Shown: in pieces, positions 44,575 to 53,666 of the stretch
Layout of the letters: every line of letters begins with the position of its first letter
How positions within the stretch are numbered: the first letter of the stretch is position 1
NCBI RefSeq assembly: GCF_009708175.1
Contig: NZ_WMBB01000003.1
Span: 310,001 to 374,000 of the forward strand
Length of the DNA stretch: 64,000 nucleotides
Reading direction: 5' to 3'
Origin: Nocardia aurantiaca
GTDB taxonomy: Bacteria > Actinomycetota > Actinomycetes > Mycobacteriales > Mycobacteriaceae
The notes under the pieces: model-generated
Told to the model about the DNA's origin: nothing
Seen by the model: the letters and a program-made list of their open reading frames with translations, nothing else
Database searches by the model: none
Position numbers and translations under genes: made by a program

Positions 44575-47500
44575 TCGTCCGTCACCTGCCGACCGGTGTC
44601 CTGCACGGGGCAACTGCCGGCGACCTTGCAGTGGCGGCAGCCGTCATTGCGCATGGCCAGGTAGCTGGGGCCCTTGGAGGCACCGGCGGCCTCGTGAACG
44701 ATGGTGCGCCAGGTTTCGATTCCGGCGGCGTCCAGCGGCGGCTGCGTGCGTTGGGTCGCGCCCTCCTTCGTGCTGGGCTTGGCCACGTACACCAGGCGCG
44801 CGCCGCCGGGCTCGCCCTCGCCCAGCGCCCCCTCGGCGGCGGCGACCTGGTAGGTGGCCAGCTGCGCGTGCTCCGCGGCGGCCTGCTTGGAGATGGGGGT
44901 CTTGCCGGTCTTGACGTCCACGATGACGAAGCGGCCCAGGGCGTCTCGCTCCACCCGGTCCACCCGGCCGCTGATCAGCACCGGCTGTTCGCCGGGGCCG
45001 CGGGCGGGCAGGAGGCAGTCCACCGGCACCTCGACCCCGATGGCCGTGAGCTCGTCGCGGGTATTGCGCAGCCAGGCCAGAAAGGTGTCGACCATGGTCT
45101 CGGTACGGCGCAGTTCCGCTCGGGAGTGCCAGTTCTCGCCGGCGTGGGCGGTGGGGTCGACCTTCTTCCATGCCTTCGCCAGGGCCTGCTTGACCTGGTC
45201 CTCGCTGACCTGACCGGCCAGCGCCTGCACCAGGGTGTGCACGAGATTGCCCTTGAGCGCGTGCGGGTTCTCGCCGTCCCCGCCGCCGTGGCGCTCCAGG
45301 GCCCAGCGCAGCGGGCAGGTCTCGAGCTGGTCCACCGTGGACGGCGAGAGCGATATGGCTCCATCTTCGCTGTCCCACAACGGATTCGCGGAGGACAGCT
45401 CCGCGACGCCGTACCAGTCGTCCGGGTGCGCGCCCCGCACCCCGGCCTGCGCCAGCCGGGCCAGCTGCCTGGCGGCACGCATGCGGCGCTCCGGCGTCGT
45501 TTCGGGATCGCATGCGGCGGCGCGTAATTCGGCGATGAGGGCGTGCAGGGCCAGGGCGCGACCGGGATCCACCGGCGGCGGGATCCGGCCGGGCTGACCG
45601 TCGGCGGCATCGGCGCCCATCTCGGCCAGGAATCGGGACGGCGCCAGATCCTGGTCCCCCGTGACGGATTCGACCGCCGTCACCAGTAAGGAGCGTCGCG
45701 CGCGGCTGCACGCCACCAACAGCAGCCGCCGCTCCTCGGCCAGCAGCGGTGCGACACGGCTCACCCTTTCACCCGAACCGCCCACGCCCGCGAGCACATC
45801 GACCAGATCCTCGACGCCCAGCAGCGTGCCGCGCGGCCGCAGATTGGGCCAGATTCCCTCCTGCACGGCCGCCACCGCGACGGTGTCCCACTCCCGCCCG
45901 GCGGCCGCATGCGCGCTGCAAATCGTCACCGCCTCCCCCGGATCGGTGACCGGGGCGGTGTCGTGCGGAATCTCCTGCTGCTCCAGGTATTCCACGAAGC
46001 CCTCGATGGTGGCGCGCGGCAGCCGATCCACATACGACGCGGCCGCCTCGAACAACGCGACGACCGCGTCCAGATCCCGATCGGCCTGCATCCCGACCGC
46101 TCCCCCGCGCTCGGACTGCCCCACCCACCGCCGCTCCAGCGTCGAGGCCGTCCACACCCCCCACATCACATCTTCCAGCCCACCCCCATCGCGCCGTACT
46201 TTCCGCGCCCGCCCCAGCGCCTTCAGCACCCGCCGCAATGGCGCGGCCTCCACCGGGGTGAGCTTCTCCAGCACGACCCGATTCCCGACCCCTACCAGCA
46301 GATCCCGCAGGATTTCGGCCGACGACCGATCCAGATCAGCGAAACACGCCGCCTCCCCGTCGTATTCGGCGTCCTGTCGGGGCCGGGCCGGGCTGTCGCC
46401 GCGCGGCGCCGCCCCGGCAGGAGCCGTCGGCGATCCGATATTCGGTCCGGGCGACTCGGAAGACGGCCCGTCAAACGAATTCGATTCGGCCACAGTGGAT
46501 TCCATGCTCTCGCCCGACCCGTGCTCCGCGGCGCGATCCGGGTAGCCCAATTCCATGACCGTGCGCCGGATACCGCGGCGCAGCCGCCGCAAGCTGATCT
46601 GGTCCGCACCCCCTAGGGGACCGGAGAGCAGGTCCAGCGCTTCGTCCGCGGTGAACGTGATGGGCCGCGGATGCCGGACCGACGTCGGATCACCCGCGGT
46701 AACCGCCCGCAGCGCCAGCAGCATCCACGCCGCGCCACGGCGGCGAGCCAACGGCACATCCGCGGGTGGCTGCCGCACCGGAACACCGGCGGCCAGCAGC
46801 GCTCGCCGCAGCGGCGCGAAGGACAACGGCACCGACCGCACGATCACCGCCATCCGAGACCACGGCACCCCGGAGGTCAGATGCGCCCGCCGCAGATGGT
46901 CGGCAATGAGCGCCGCCTCTTTGGCCGGCGTGGTCAGCACCTGCACCCGCGCCTCGCCAGCGGATTGCGTATCGCCCCAGCTGTTCTCGGACATACCGCG
47001 CGCACCGATCCGATCGGCCGAACGCCGTCCCGAATCGCCGACGACCCGGCCGCGCGCCGCGCCGGTGCGTGTGAGCGGGTCACCGTCCGATGCGGTGGGT
47101 GCGCCGCCGCTCCCGCTCGCGCCCGTGGAGTCAACGCCCGCGTGGGCCTCGGCGCTCGGACGGCGTACGCCGCCATCGGCGGTGCCGGAGCGCGCCCCAT
47201 CCGGTGCTACCGCATCGCCGGGGCCGCCACGTTGCGGCCGGGCCGTGGCATCGCGAGATCCGTCACCGACCGTGAGGTCGGCGGCGAGCTCATGGAGGAA
47301 GTCGGCCGCGGCCGGGGTGGGGTGGTGGCCGGGGGGTGGGGTGCGGTGCGCCGCGGAGCCCGGGAGGCGGGCGGCTACACGGTCGGCTATTTCCTGGATA
47401 GCCGGGCCGGAACGGTGGTTGCGGCGCAGGATGATGCGGCGGTCGGTGGGAGCCCCGGGGTCGGAGGCGAAGCGGGGGTCGGCGCCGCGGAAGGTGTACA

Positions 47501-48422
47501 CGGCCTGGTCGGGGTCGGCGGCTATGACGGTGGTGGCGGCGCCGGAGCCGAGGAGGCGGATGAGTTGGGCGGCATGGGGATCGAGGTGCTGGGCGTCGTC
47601 GGCGAGGAGGCAGTGCAGGCGATTGCGTTCGGCCGCAAGGAGTTCCGGGTCGGTGTGGAAGGCGTCGAGGGCGGCGGTGACGAGTTCGGCGGCGTCGAGG
47701 GCGGGGGCGCTGGCCTCGGGCACGTCCATGCCGACGGACCAGCGCAACATCATGATCTGTTCGTAGCGTTCGGCGAAGCGGCCGGCGGCGATCCATTCGG
47801 GATGGCGGTGGACGCGGCCGAGTTCGATGAGATCCTCGGGGCCCAGGCCTCGTTCGGTGGCCCGCAACATGAGATCCCGCAATTGTTCGGCGAACCCGGC
47901 GGTGGGCAGCGCCGGATGCAGCCGTTCGGGCCAGCCGTGCGCCCCGTCGGCGAGGTCGCCGCGCAACAGTTCGCGAATGACGATGTCCTGTTCGGACCCG
48001 GTGAGCAGCCGCGGCGGCGGATTGCCGTGCGCCGCCGCGAAAGAGCGCAGCAGTCCGAAGGCGTAGGAGTGGATGGTCCGCACCAGCGGCCCTCGGGTGG
48101 CTCCGGGCACCCCGCCCAGGTCCGGGTCGGCCTCGGCGACGCGGGCGGTGATGGCGGTGCGCACGGCGGTGGCGGCGTGCTTGGTGTAGGTGAGCACCAG
48201 CACCGATTCCGGCGCGGCCCCGGCCAGGATGCGGGCTGCGGCCACATCTACGAGCAGCGCGGTCTTGCCGGTCCCGGGTCCGCCGAGCACCTGCCACGGC
48301 CGCCAGCCGGGGTCGGCACCGAGCTCGTCGAAGAGCGGCCGGAGGTCGGCGTCCCACTCCCGCGAGGAGGTTTCCGTCGACTCGGCTCGGCGCACCAATT
48401 GCACCGAGCTATCCGATCGCAT
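44571..48422 (-). CDS. adnA: AdnA helicase-nuclease subunit
   Basis: The 1283-residue partner of AdnB. Motor motifs are GGPGTGKTALL (Walker A), LLADDAQHLDPHA (motif II is DDAQ, a degenerate DExQ) and AADPDQAVYTFRGA. The C-terminal nuclease has SGRVDRVERD and VIVDVKTGK. CPLRW upstream and CRHCKVAGSC at the end give four cysteines for an AddB-type 4Fe-4S cluster. Two long low-complexity insertions (about 100 and 65 residues) make it longer than the mycobacterial protein I remember (about 1055). ATG 48422 is divergent from lipV. Confidence 0.94.
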   Translation of the reverse strand: MRSDSSVQLVRRAESTETSSREWDADLRPLFDELGADPGWRPWQVLGGPGTGKTALLVDVAAARILAGAAPESVLVLTYTKHAATAVRTAITARVAEADPDLGGVPGATRGPLVRTIHSYAFGLLRSFAAAHGNPPPRLLTGSEQDIVIRELLRGDLADGAHGWPERLHPALPTAGFAEQLRDLMLRATERGLGPEDLIELGRVHRHPEWIAAGRFAERYEQIMMLRWSVGMDVPEASAPALDAAELVTAALDAFHTDPELLAAERNRLHCLLADDAQHLDPHAAQLIRLLGSGAATTVIAADPDQAVYTFRGADPRFASDPGAPTDRRIILRRNHRSGPAIQEIADRVAARLPGSAAHRTPPPGHHPTPAAADFLHELAADLTVGDGSRDATARPQRGGPGDAVAPDGARSGTADGGVRRPSAEAHAGVDSTGASGSGGAPTASDGDPLTRTGAARGRVVGDSGRRSADRIGARGMSENSWGDTQSAGEARVQVLTTPAKEAALIADHLRRAHLTSGVPWSRMAVIVRSVPLSFAPLRRALLAAGVPVRQPPADVPLARRRGAAWMLLALRAVTAGDPTSVRHPRPITFTADEALDLLSGPLGGADQISLRRLRRGIRRTVMELGYPDRAAEHGSGESMESTVAESNSFDGPSSESPGPNIGSPTAPAGAAPRGDSPARPRQDAEYDGEAACFADLDRSSAEILRDLLVGVGNRVVLEKLTPVEAAPLRRVLKALGRARKVRRDGGGLEDVMWGVWTASTLERRWVGQSERGGAVGMQADRDLDAVVALFEAAASYVDRLPRATIEGFVEYLEQQEIPHDTAPVTDPGEAVTICSAHAAAGREWDTVAVAAVQEGIWPNLRPRGTLLGVEDLVDVLAGVGGSGERVSRVAPLLAEERRLLLVACSRARRSLLVTAVESVTGDQDLAPSRFLAEMGADAADGQPGRIPPPVDPGRALALHALIAELRAAACDPETTPERRMRAARQLARLAQAGVRGAHPDDWYGVAELSSANPLWDSEDGAISLSPSTVDQLETCPLRWALERHGGGDGENPHALKGNLVHTLVQALAGQVSEDQVKQALAKAWKKVDPTAHAGENWHSRAELRRTETMVDTFLAWLRNTRDELTAIGVEVPVDCLLPARGPGEQPVLISGRVDRVERDALGRFVIVDVKTGKTPISKQAAAEHAQLATYQVAAAEGALGEGEPGGARLVYVAKPSTKEGATQRTQPPLDAAGIETWRTIVHEAAGASKGPSYLAMRNDGCRHCKVAGSCPVQDTGRQVTDE

Positions 48423-48529
48423 CACGTCGGCTATTTCAACAGACCGCCCCGACAGATTTCGTTTGCCATGAGTTGTCCGTGCCGCCGATCACAGTCCGCG
48501 AGCCGTTCAGGTCGGGCGCAGGCAGCAGA

Positions 48530-49315
48530 ATGGGCCGCGTGGTGGAGCTTCATACTCATCGTTTCGGTCCCTCGACCGGTCCGGCCGTGCTGGCGTTGCA
48601 CGGGCTGACGGGCCACGGTCGGCGCTGGCAGGCGCTGGCCTGCGACCATCTCCCCGATGTCCGGGTCATCGCACCGGATCTGCGCGGGCACGGGAGGTCG
48701 CCCGGCGTGCCGCCCTGGGATTTCGAAACCCTGGTCGATGATCTCGCGGCGGTGCTGGAGCGCGAGACGAGCGAACCGGTGGTGGTGGTCGGCCATTCGT
48801 TCGGCGCGGCCACCGCGGTGCATCTGGCGCATCGCCGGCCGGAGCTGGTGCGCGCGCTGGTGCTGCTGGACCCGGCCATCGGCCTCGAGCCCGAGCGCAT
48901 GCTGCAGATCGCGAATGCCATGCTGGCGGCGCCGGACTACGCGAGTGTCGAGCAGGCCCGCTCCGACAAGCTGGAAACCTCCTGGGCCGAGGTGGACCCG
49001 GCGATCCTGGAGGCCGAGCTGGCCGAGCACCTGGTGCCCACCGCCAACGGCCGCGTCGGCTGGCGCATGACCCTGCCCGCGATCATCGCCTTCTGGGGCG
49101 AGATCGCGCGTGAGTTCGTGCTGCCCCCGCGGGAGCTGCCGACCGTCATGGTGCAGGCGATGAAGGTGGACCCGCCGCTGGTGTCGCCCGCTTTCCGCGC
49201 GGCGCTCACCGCGCATGTGGGTGAGCACCTCACCCTGCGCGAATTCGATTGCGATCACATGGTGGCCCAGTCCCGGCCCGCCGAGACGGCCGCCCTGATC
49301 CGTTCCGTCCTCTGA
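48530..49315 (+). CDS. lipV: Alpha/beta hydrolase, LipV-like
   Basis: The 261-residue hydrolase has the oxyanion motif LHGLTGHG, nucleophile elbow GHSFG (Ser90) and C-terminal CDHMV (catalytic His). It lies in the position of M. tuberculosis lipV (Rv3203), a lipase/esterase. ATG 48530 is proposed; a TTG at 48473 would add 19 residues. An ATL gene follows after 14 bases. Confidence 0.85.
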   Translation: MGRVVELHTHRFGPSTGPAVLALHGLTGHGRRWQALACDHLPDVRVIAPDLRGHGRSPGVPPWDFETLVDDLAAVLERETSEPVVVVGHSFGAATAVHLAHRRPELVRALVLLDPAIGLEPERMLQIANAMLAAPDYASVEQARSDKLETSWAEVDPAILEAELAEHLVPTANGRVGWRMTLPAIIAFWGEIAREFVLPPRELPTVMVQAMKVDPPLVSPAFRAALTAHVGEHLTLREFDCDHMVAQSRPAETAALIRSVL

Positions 49316-49329
49316 CCGGAAGGCGCGAA

Positions 49330-49632
49330 ATGCCAACTACCGATGCCGAAGTCGAGCGGGTGCGGGAATTGGTGGCGGCCATTCCGCCCGGCCGGGTCGC
49401 CACCTACGGCGATATCGCGGCCGCGGCGGGCCTGTCCACCCCGCGCACGGTCGGCTGGATCATGCGCACCGATTCCGCGGACCTGCCGTGGCATCGGGTG
49501 CTGCGCGCGAACGGTACGCCCGCACCACATTTGGCGCATCGGCAACTGGCCGAGCTGGCCGCCGAGGGCTGTCCGATCACCGACGGCCGGGTGGAGCTGC
49601 GGCGCGCTCGCTTCCGGTTCGCCGAAAGCTGA
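49330..49632 (+). CDS. Alkyltransferase-like protein (ATL)
   Basis: The 100-residue protein matches the DNA-binding half of O6-methylguanine methyltransferase, but the active-site PCHR is PWHR (Trp54). ATLs bind O6-alkylguanine without repairing it and hand the lesion to nucleotide excision repair. The ATYGDIAAAAG helix and RTVGWIM match the family. It corresponds to Rv3204 and lies 14 bases after lipV. Confidence 0.92.
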   Translation: MPTTDAEVERVRELVAAIPPGRVATYGDIAAAAGLSTPRTVGWIMRTDSADLPWHRVLRANGTPAPHLAHRQLAELAAEGCPITDGRVELRRARFRFAES

Positions 49633-49667
49633 TACCTGCCACCCCGCGCGGCGGTTACCGTGAAGAC

Positions 49668-50426
49668 ATGTCCACCCGGCTGGCGTGCGTGGTGTTCGAT
49701 GCGGTCGAGCCCAGGGCAGCGGCCCGGTTCTGGGCCGAGCTGCTGGGCTGGGAGGTGACGGTGGATCGGCCCGGCAAGGTCGATGTCGCCGCACCGGACC
49801 CGGACGGCTCGGACGTGGCGCTCACCTTCCTCCCCGCGCGGCGGCCCAAGACCGCCAAGAACCGTATGCACCTGGATCTGTCCAGCCGCTCGCTGGATCA
49901 TCAGGGTCTGCAGGTGGACCGGGCGCTGGCCCTGGGCGCCCGGCGGCTGGACATCGGTCAGGGTGCGGTGCCCTGGACGGTGCTGGCCGATCCCGAGGGC
50001 AACGAGTTCTGTGTGCTGGAGCCGCGCGAGCAGTACGTGGACACCGGCGCGGTCGCGGCCATCGTGGTGGATACCAGGGACCCGTTGCGGCTGGCCGAGT
50101 TCTGGTCCGCGGCCTCCGGCTGGCCGCTCACGCACCGGACGCCGCGCTATGCGGGCATCCGGGCCGCCACCGGGCAGGGCCCGTGGCTGGAGTTCTTGCT
50201 GGAGCCGCAGGCGTCCAGTGGGCGCAGCCGCCTGCATCTGGATCTGATCGCCTTTCCCACCGACGATCCCGTCGAGGAGGCGGCCCGGCTGCGGGCCGCG
50301 GGCGCGGTCCCGGTCGGCCCCGATGCGACGCCCGCAGGCGGCACATCCCCGGCCGTCGAGCCGGTCCTGGTCCTGGCCGATCCGGAGACCAATGAATTCC
50401 GTCTGTTCCGGGAGACTATCGATTGA
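49668..50426 (+). CDS. Two-domain VOC (glyoxalase-like) protein
   Basis: The 252-residue protein has two vicinal-oxygen-chelate modules (about 1-120 and 125-252), each starting with a VVFDAxxP / VVDTRDP strand and ending in DPEGNEFCV / DPETNEFRL. It belongs to the 'glyoxalase-like domain' group (Glyoxalase_6) common in actinobacteria; substrates are unknown. ATG 49668 is 35 bases after the ATL stop, so it may be read from the same transcript. Confidence 0.85.
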   Translation: MSTRLACVVFDAVEPRAAARFWAELLGWEVTVDRPGKVDVAAPDPDGSDVALTFLPARRPKTAKNRMHLDLSSRSLDHQGLQVDRALALGARRLDIGQGAVPWTVLADPEGNEFCVLEPREQYVDTGAVAAIVVDTRDPLRLAEFWSAASGWPLTHRTPRYAGIRAATGQGPWLEFLLEPQASSGRSRLHLDLIAFPTDDPVEEAARLRAAGAVPVGPDATPAGGTSPAVEPVLVLADPETNEFRLFRETID

Positions 50427-50510
50427 ACGCTGCCGATCCTGTCCGCTTCCCCGCCGGAGGATCCGCAATTCCGTGCTCCGCGCTGAGCCGGATTACCCGG
50501 AGCGTCCGAT

Positions 50511-50538
50511 TACCCTCGGGCCGCTACCCTCGGGCCGC
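50511..50538. repeat. Tandem 14-bp direct repeat
   Basis: TACCCTCGGGCCGC occurs twice in direct succession between the convergent VOC and whiB genes. No function is apparent. Confidence 0.7.
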
Positions 50539-50552
50539 GTCGCGGTGACCCC

Positions 50553-50837
50553 TCAGGCCGCGCCGCGTTCGTAGCGCCGTCGCTCGCGCGGCGAGAGTCC
50601 GCCCCAGATGCCGAAGCGCTGGTCGTGGACGAGCGCGTAGTCGAGGCATTCCTTGCGCACCTCACAGGAGGAGCAAATGCGCTTGGCCTCGCGGGTGGAG
50701 CCGCCCTTGTCCGGAAAAAAGGCCTCCGGATCGGTTTGTGTGCACAGCGCCTGCTGATGCCAGGATTCGCTCTCGAATCCATCACGGCGGGCCAGGGATT
50801 CGAACATCGCGTCGAAATTGGTGAAAAGCAGCTTCAC
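50553..50837 (-). CDS. whiB2: WhiB2/WhmD-like iron-sulfur regulator
   Basis: The 94-residue WhiB protein has Cys32, Cys55, Cys58 and Cys64 for a 4Fe-4S cluster and the GIWGG turn (76-80) followed by LSPRERRR. The segment LCTQTDPEAFFPDKGGSTRE is typical of WhiB2/WhmD, which controls division and septation with WhiA. GTG 50837 has GAAGGG eight bases upstream. An unknown gene lies 48 bases upstream on the same strand and probably shares its promoter. Confidence 0.88.
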   Translation of the reverse strand: MKLLFTNFDAMFESLARRDGFESESWHQQALCTQTDPEAFFPDKGGSTREAKRICSSCEVRKECLDYALVHDQRFGIWGGLSPRERRRYERGAA

Positions 50838-50885
50838 TTTTTCTATCCCTTCAATTCGATTCAGAAAGAAAACGTGCGGTTTGTT

Positions 50886-51326
50886 TTACGCGCGACCCAT
50901 GCCGCAGTCACCACTGACCGCAGCGAGCCGGGCCTGCTCACCATTGACGAAGATGCGACGGGCGTGCACGGCGGCCGGAGCGCCCGACCACGGCGCGAGC
51001 GCCGTAGTGAACATGAGTTCGCACCAGCTCAATGCCGGAACCTCGCCGATCGCGAGGGTATTCAGCAGAGACAGTTCCTGATCACTGTCATTCCAGGCCG
51101 CGAAGAGCCAGGATGCATCCAGCCGGCCAAGGAATTCTTCGGCGTCTTCCGGAAGTCCGAGCGGGGCGTCGACGGCGAGATGCACCACCGCCGAAATCGC
51201 GTGGCGCATGCGCGCATCCAGGCCGGACCCATCGTGCAGCAACAGACCTTCGAGCGACTCCCGCAATCCCGCGCCGCGATCGACCCGGAAGTCGTTCCGG
51301 CGGGTTGCGGTGGTGACGTCGAACAT
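50886..51326 (-). CDS. Unknown soluble protein upstream of whiB2
   Basis: The 146-residue protein starts at ATG 51326 behind a strong AAGGGAGG site. It is helical, with a LHDGSGLDARMRHAISAVVHL segment and a SLLNTLAIGEVPALSW segment, and has no signal peptide or transmembrane helix. I recognise no family. It forms a probable operon with the whiB2-like gene 48 bases downstream, which suggests a role in the same regulatory event. The C-terminus (GDCGMGRA) contains one cysteine. Confidence 0.65.
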   Translation of the reverse strand: MFDVTTATRRNDFRVDRGAGLRESLEGLLLHDGSGLDARMRHAISAVVHLAVDAPLGLPEDAEEFLGRLDASWLFAAWNDSDQELSLLNTLAIGEVPALSWCELMFTTALAPWSGAPAAVHARRIFVNGEQARLAAVSGDCGMGRA

Positions 51327-51436
51327 TAGTTTCCTCCCTTGAAAATGCGCTTGTCCCAAAAGCGCCACGGCCTGATTAAAAATGCCGCGTGATCTTGTTG
51401 TCCAGTTTTGGGGCAATCTGGGGCAAACCCCTAGCA

Positions 51437-51462
51437 GTACTGACACTGACCAGTGTGGGTAC
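51437..51462. promoter_or_regulatory. 26-bp dyad upstream of the whiB2 operon
   Basis: ACACTG-AC-CAGTGT (51443-51456) is a perfect palindrome, flanked symmetrically by GTAC on both sides (51437-51440 and 51459-51462). It lies between the divergent whiB2-operon and hydrolase genes. It includes GACAC, the known WhiA recognition word, but a dimeric operator for another regulator is equally possible. Confidence 0.5.
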
Positions 51463-51547
51463 CCGTCGGGAACCGCACCACACGGTGCCCGGCACCACAC
51501 GGGCAAACGACTAGGGCATCGACGCTTCCGCCGTTTAGGGTCTGACC

Positions 51548-52423
51548 ATGCCTTATGCGCGATCAGGTTCAGCCACAGTCCATTTCACATCCAGCCAGAT
51601 CGACGGCCCGGCCTTGCTGCTCGCCCACGGCTTCTTCATGGACGAGTCGATGTTCGAGCCCCTGCGCGAACCTCTGGCAGCCAGCGGTATCAATCTCGTA
51701 ACGGTCGATGCGAGGTGCCACGGACGCACCCAGTCACCCGATGGCGAACCGTTCAGCTATTGGGATCTGGCGGCCGACGGATTGGCCGTCCTCGACGAAC
51801 TCGGAATCGAGAAGGCGGTCGTGGGCGGAATGAGTCAGGGCGGTTATGCGGCTTTGCGCACGGCATTGCTGGCGCCGGAACGGGTGCAGGGATTGGCATT
51901 GATCGATACCGAGGCCACGGCCTGCAGTCCGGCCGAATTGGCTTACTACCGCGAATTCTTCGACCGCTGGACCGGTCCGGAGCCGCTGGCCCCGCTGGTC
52001 GCCGAATTGGCTCCGCAGCTCATCGGCGGCTCCGATCCGCGGTTGTGGCGCACCTGGACCAGTCGCTGGTACGGCTCCGACCGCCAGGCCATAATGCCGG
52101 CCGCCCAGTGTCTGATGGAACGGCGCTCGATCCTGCATCGACTTCCCGAGATCGCCGTGCCGGCGCTGGTGATACGCGGCAGTCAAGACGGCAACAGCAC
52201 CGCCCAGAAGTCCGAGGCACTGGCCGGCGGTCTGGTCGGCGCGGACGGCGTGGTCACCATTCCGGGCGCAGGGCACGGCGCCGCCTGGACTCATCCGGAA
52301 GTGGTTGCGCCGCTGTTGATCCGGCTGGTCGAGCGGTGCACCACCCGGCGGGAGAACAGGCCGGCCCGGACGGTGTCGGCGCCGCGGGCGCGCGGGGGGC
52401 GCGAGATCCAGGCCGCGCGGTGA
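51548..52423 (+). CDS. Alpha/beta hydrolase
   Basis: The 291-residue protein has LLAHGFFMDESMF (oxyanion), DARCHGRT, nucleophile elbow GMSQGG (Ser96) and GAGHGAAW with the catalytic His. It resembles 3-oxoadipate enol-lactonase-like or haloperoxidase-like esterases; the substrate is unknown. The C-terminal 25 residues are Arg-rich and probably disordered. ATG 51548 starts a monocistronic gene divergent from the whiB2 operon. Confidence 0.82.
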   Translation: MPYARSGSATVHFTSSQIDGPALLLAHGFFMDESMFEPLREPLAASGINLVTVDARCHGRTQSPDGEPFSYWDLAADGLAVLDELGIEKAVVGGMSQGGYAALRTALLAPERVQGLALIDTEATACSPAELAYYREFFDRWTGPEPLAPLVAELAPQLIGGSDPRLWRTWTSRWYGSDRQAIMPAAQCLMERRSILHRLPEIAVPALVIRGSQDGNSTAQKSEALAGGLVGADGVVTIPGAGHGAAWTHPEVVAPLLIRLVERCTTRRENRPARTVSAPRARGGREIQAAR

Positions 52424-52510
52424 CGCTTGCTCGCCACGCGCAGTGACGCCTGCCGCCACGCACCACCCGCTATCCGATGGTTGGAGCCACGCAGGCCGTG
52501 CCCACGGCGG

Positions 52511-53323
52511 TCACGGCCGGCCGGGTTCCCCAGCCTCATGCCAGCTCGGAATGCCGAGGAAGATCTGAATCTGGCTGGGGTAGGCCGCATTGAAGACGCT
52601 GAACAACTGGACCGCGATATCGAAGCGGCGACCGCTCTCGCCGTCGCGCAGCCGCATGGTGGCACGGGGGCGGCCGTAGGCCGCGATGCCCTCGTCCCAC
52701 ATTTCGCGGAAAAGTCCGAAACGCCCGAGTTCCGCAAGGAATTCAACTGACCAGGCGGTATCTCCTGAGCTCGCGATCAGACCGCGCAGCCAGTGCACGG
52801 TCAACCGGACCTCCTCCTCCCACTCCACCATGACATCCCGGGCGGCCTCGTTGCCCAGATACCAGCGCAGGATATTGATATCGCGTTCCAGCCCGGGGAA
52901 AGCACGGGAGTAACTTTCGTTGCAGGCCAGCACATTCCAGCGGGTGTCGACGTAGGCGGCGAGATTGGGCTCGTGCAGCTCCAGGGCGCGGCGCATGTCG
53001 TCGGTGATTTCGGCGCGCAGTTGTTCCACGGTGGGAAATTCGCCCACGCCGAGTCCGGCCAGATCGAGCAGATGACGACGCTCGACGGCGGACAGCGGGG
53101 CTATTCGGTCCAGATATCGCAGCAGCGCGTCCACCACTTCACGGGTGGGGTGGCCGCGATCACCCTTCTCCAAATGGCTGATGTAGCTGGCGCTCACCCC
53201 GGCATTGAAGGCCAGCCTTTCTCGTGATACGCCTCGTGCATCACGCAGCCGGCGCAACAGCAGTCCGAATGTCGGCGGCTTCAGATCGTCGGAGTCCCTA
53301 TCCGGTTTCACTCCCAGCACCAC
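52511..53323 (-). CDS. XRE/MmyB-type regulator, paralogue 1
   Basis: The 270-residue regulator has an N-terminal XRE helix-turn-helix (about 20-80: RRLRDARGVSRERLAFNAGV, then SASYISHLEKGDRGHP) and a C-terminal MmyB-like ligand-binding domain (about 120-240). These features are shared with the gene at 55462-56244. GTG 53323 (or 53320) has GAGAGGGAG upstream and is preferred over 53353. It is divergent from the mobA-moeA fusion. Confidence 0.88.
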   Translation of the reverse strand: MVLGVKPDRDSDDLKPPTFGLLLRRLRDARGVSRERLAFNAGVSASYISHLEKGDRGHPTREVVDALLRYLDRIAPLSAVERRHLLDLAGLGVGEFPTVEQLRAEITDDMRRALELHEPNLAAYVDTRWNVLACNESYSRAFPGLERDINILRWYLGNEAARDVMVEWEEEVRLTVHWLRGLIASSGDTAWSVEFLAELGRFGLFREMWDEGIAAYGRPRATMRLRDGESGRRFDIAVQLFSVFNAAYPSQIQIFLGIPSWHEAGEPGRP

Positions 53324-53511
53324 GCCACTCCCTCTCCGCAAACATTCAGCCAACCAACCTTCATCGCCCTGAGTCCTCCCGGTACCGGACAGTGGGACCC
53401 GGTGTGACGCCTGGTGTTGAGCTGTGACGAACGCCGCGTACTCCGCCAGTTCTCAGGTCGGATACTGCCATATGTGATTGTTCCAAAGGTTAAAACAAGA
53501 CCATTCCTACT

Positions 53512-53527
53512 ATGTGTCGCGCCACAT
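53512..53527. promoter_or_regulatory. 16-bp palindrome between XRE-1 and mobA-moeA
   Basis: ATGTG-TCGCGC-CACAT has perfect 5-base arms in an AT-rich divergent promoter region (about 53465-53560). It is a candidate operator for the adjacent XRE regulator controlling both genes. Confidence 0.5.
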
Positions 53528-53666
53528 CTCATAACGTAACGAGTATCGGCAATTGCTGAGCAAGCGCAGGTTTCCGGCGTGCCCGGCAAGCTGCGAACAG
53601 CCTGCCACTACGATCTTCAACCATGCGCAGTGAACCCAGGACACGCCCCTACCCCGGATCGGGCTC

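Noticed and set aside
48425..48529. TTG-started longer LipV
   Set aside because: The extra 19 residues lack homology features and TTG has no clear ribosome site; ATG 48530 was kept, with low certainty.
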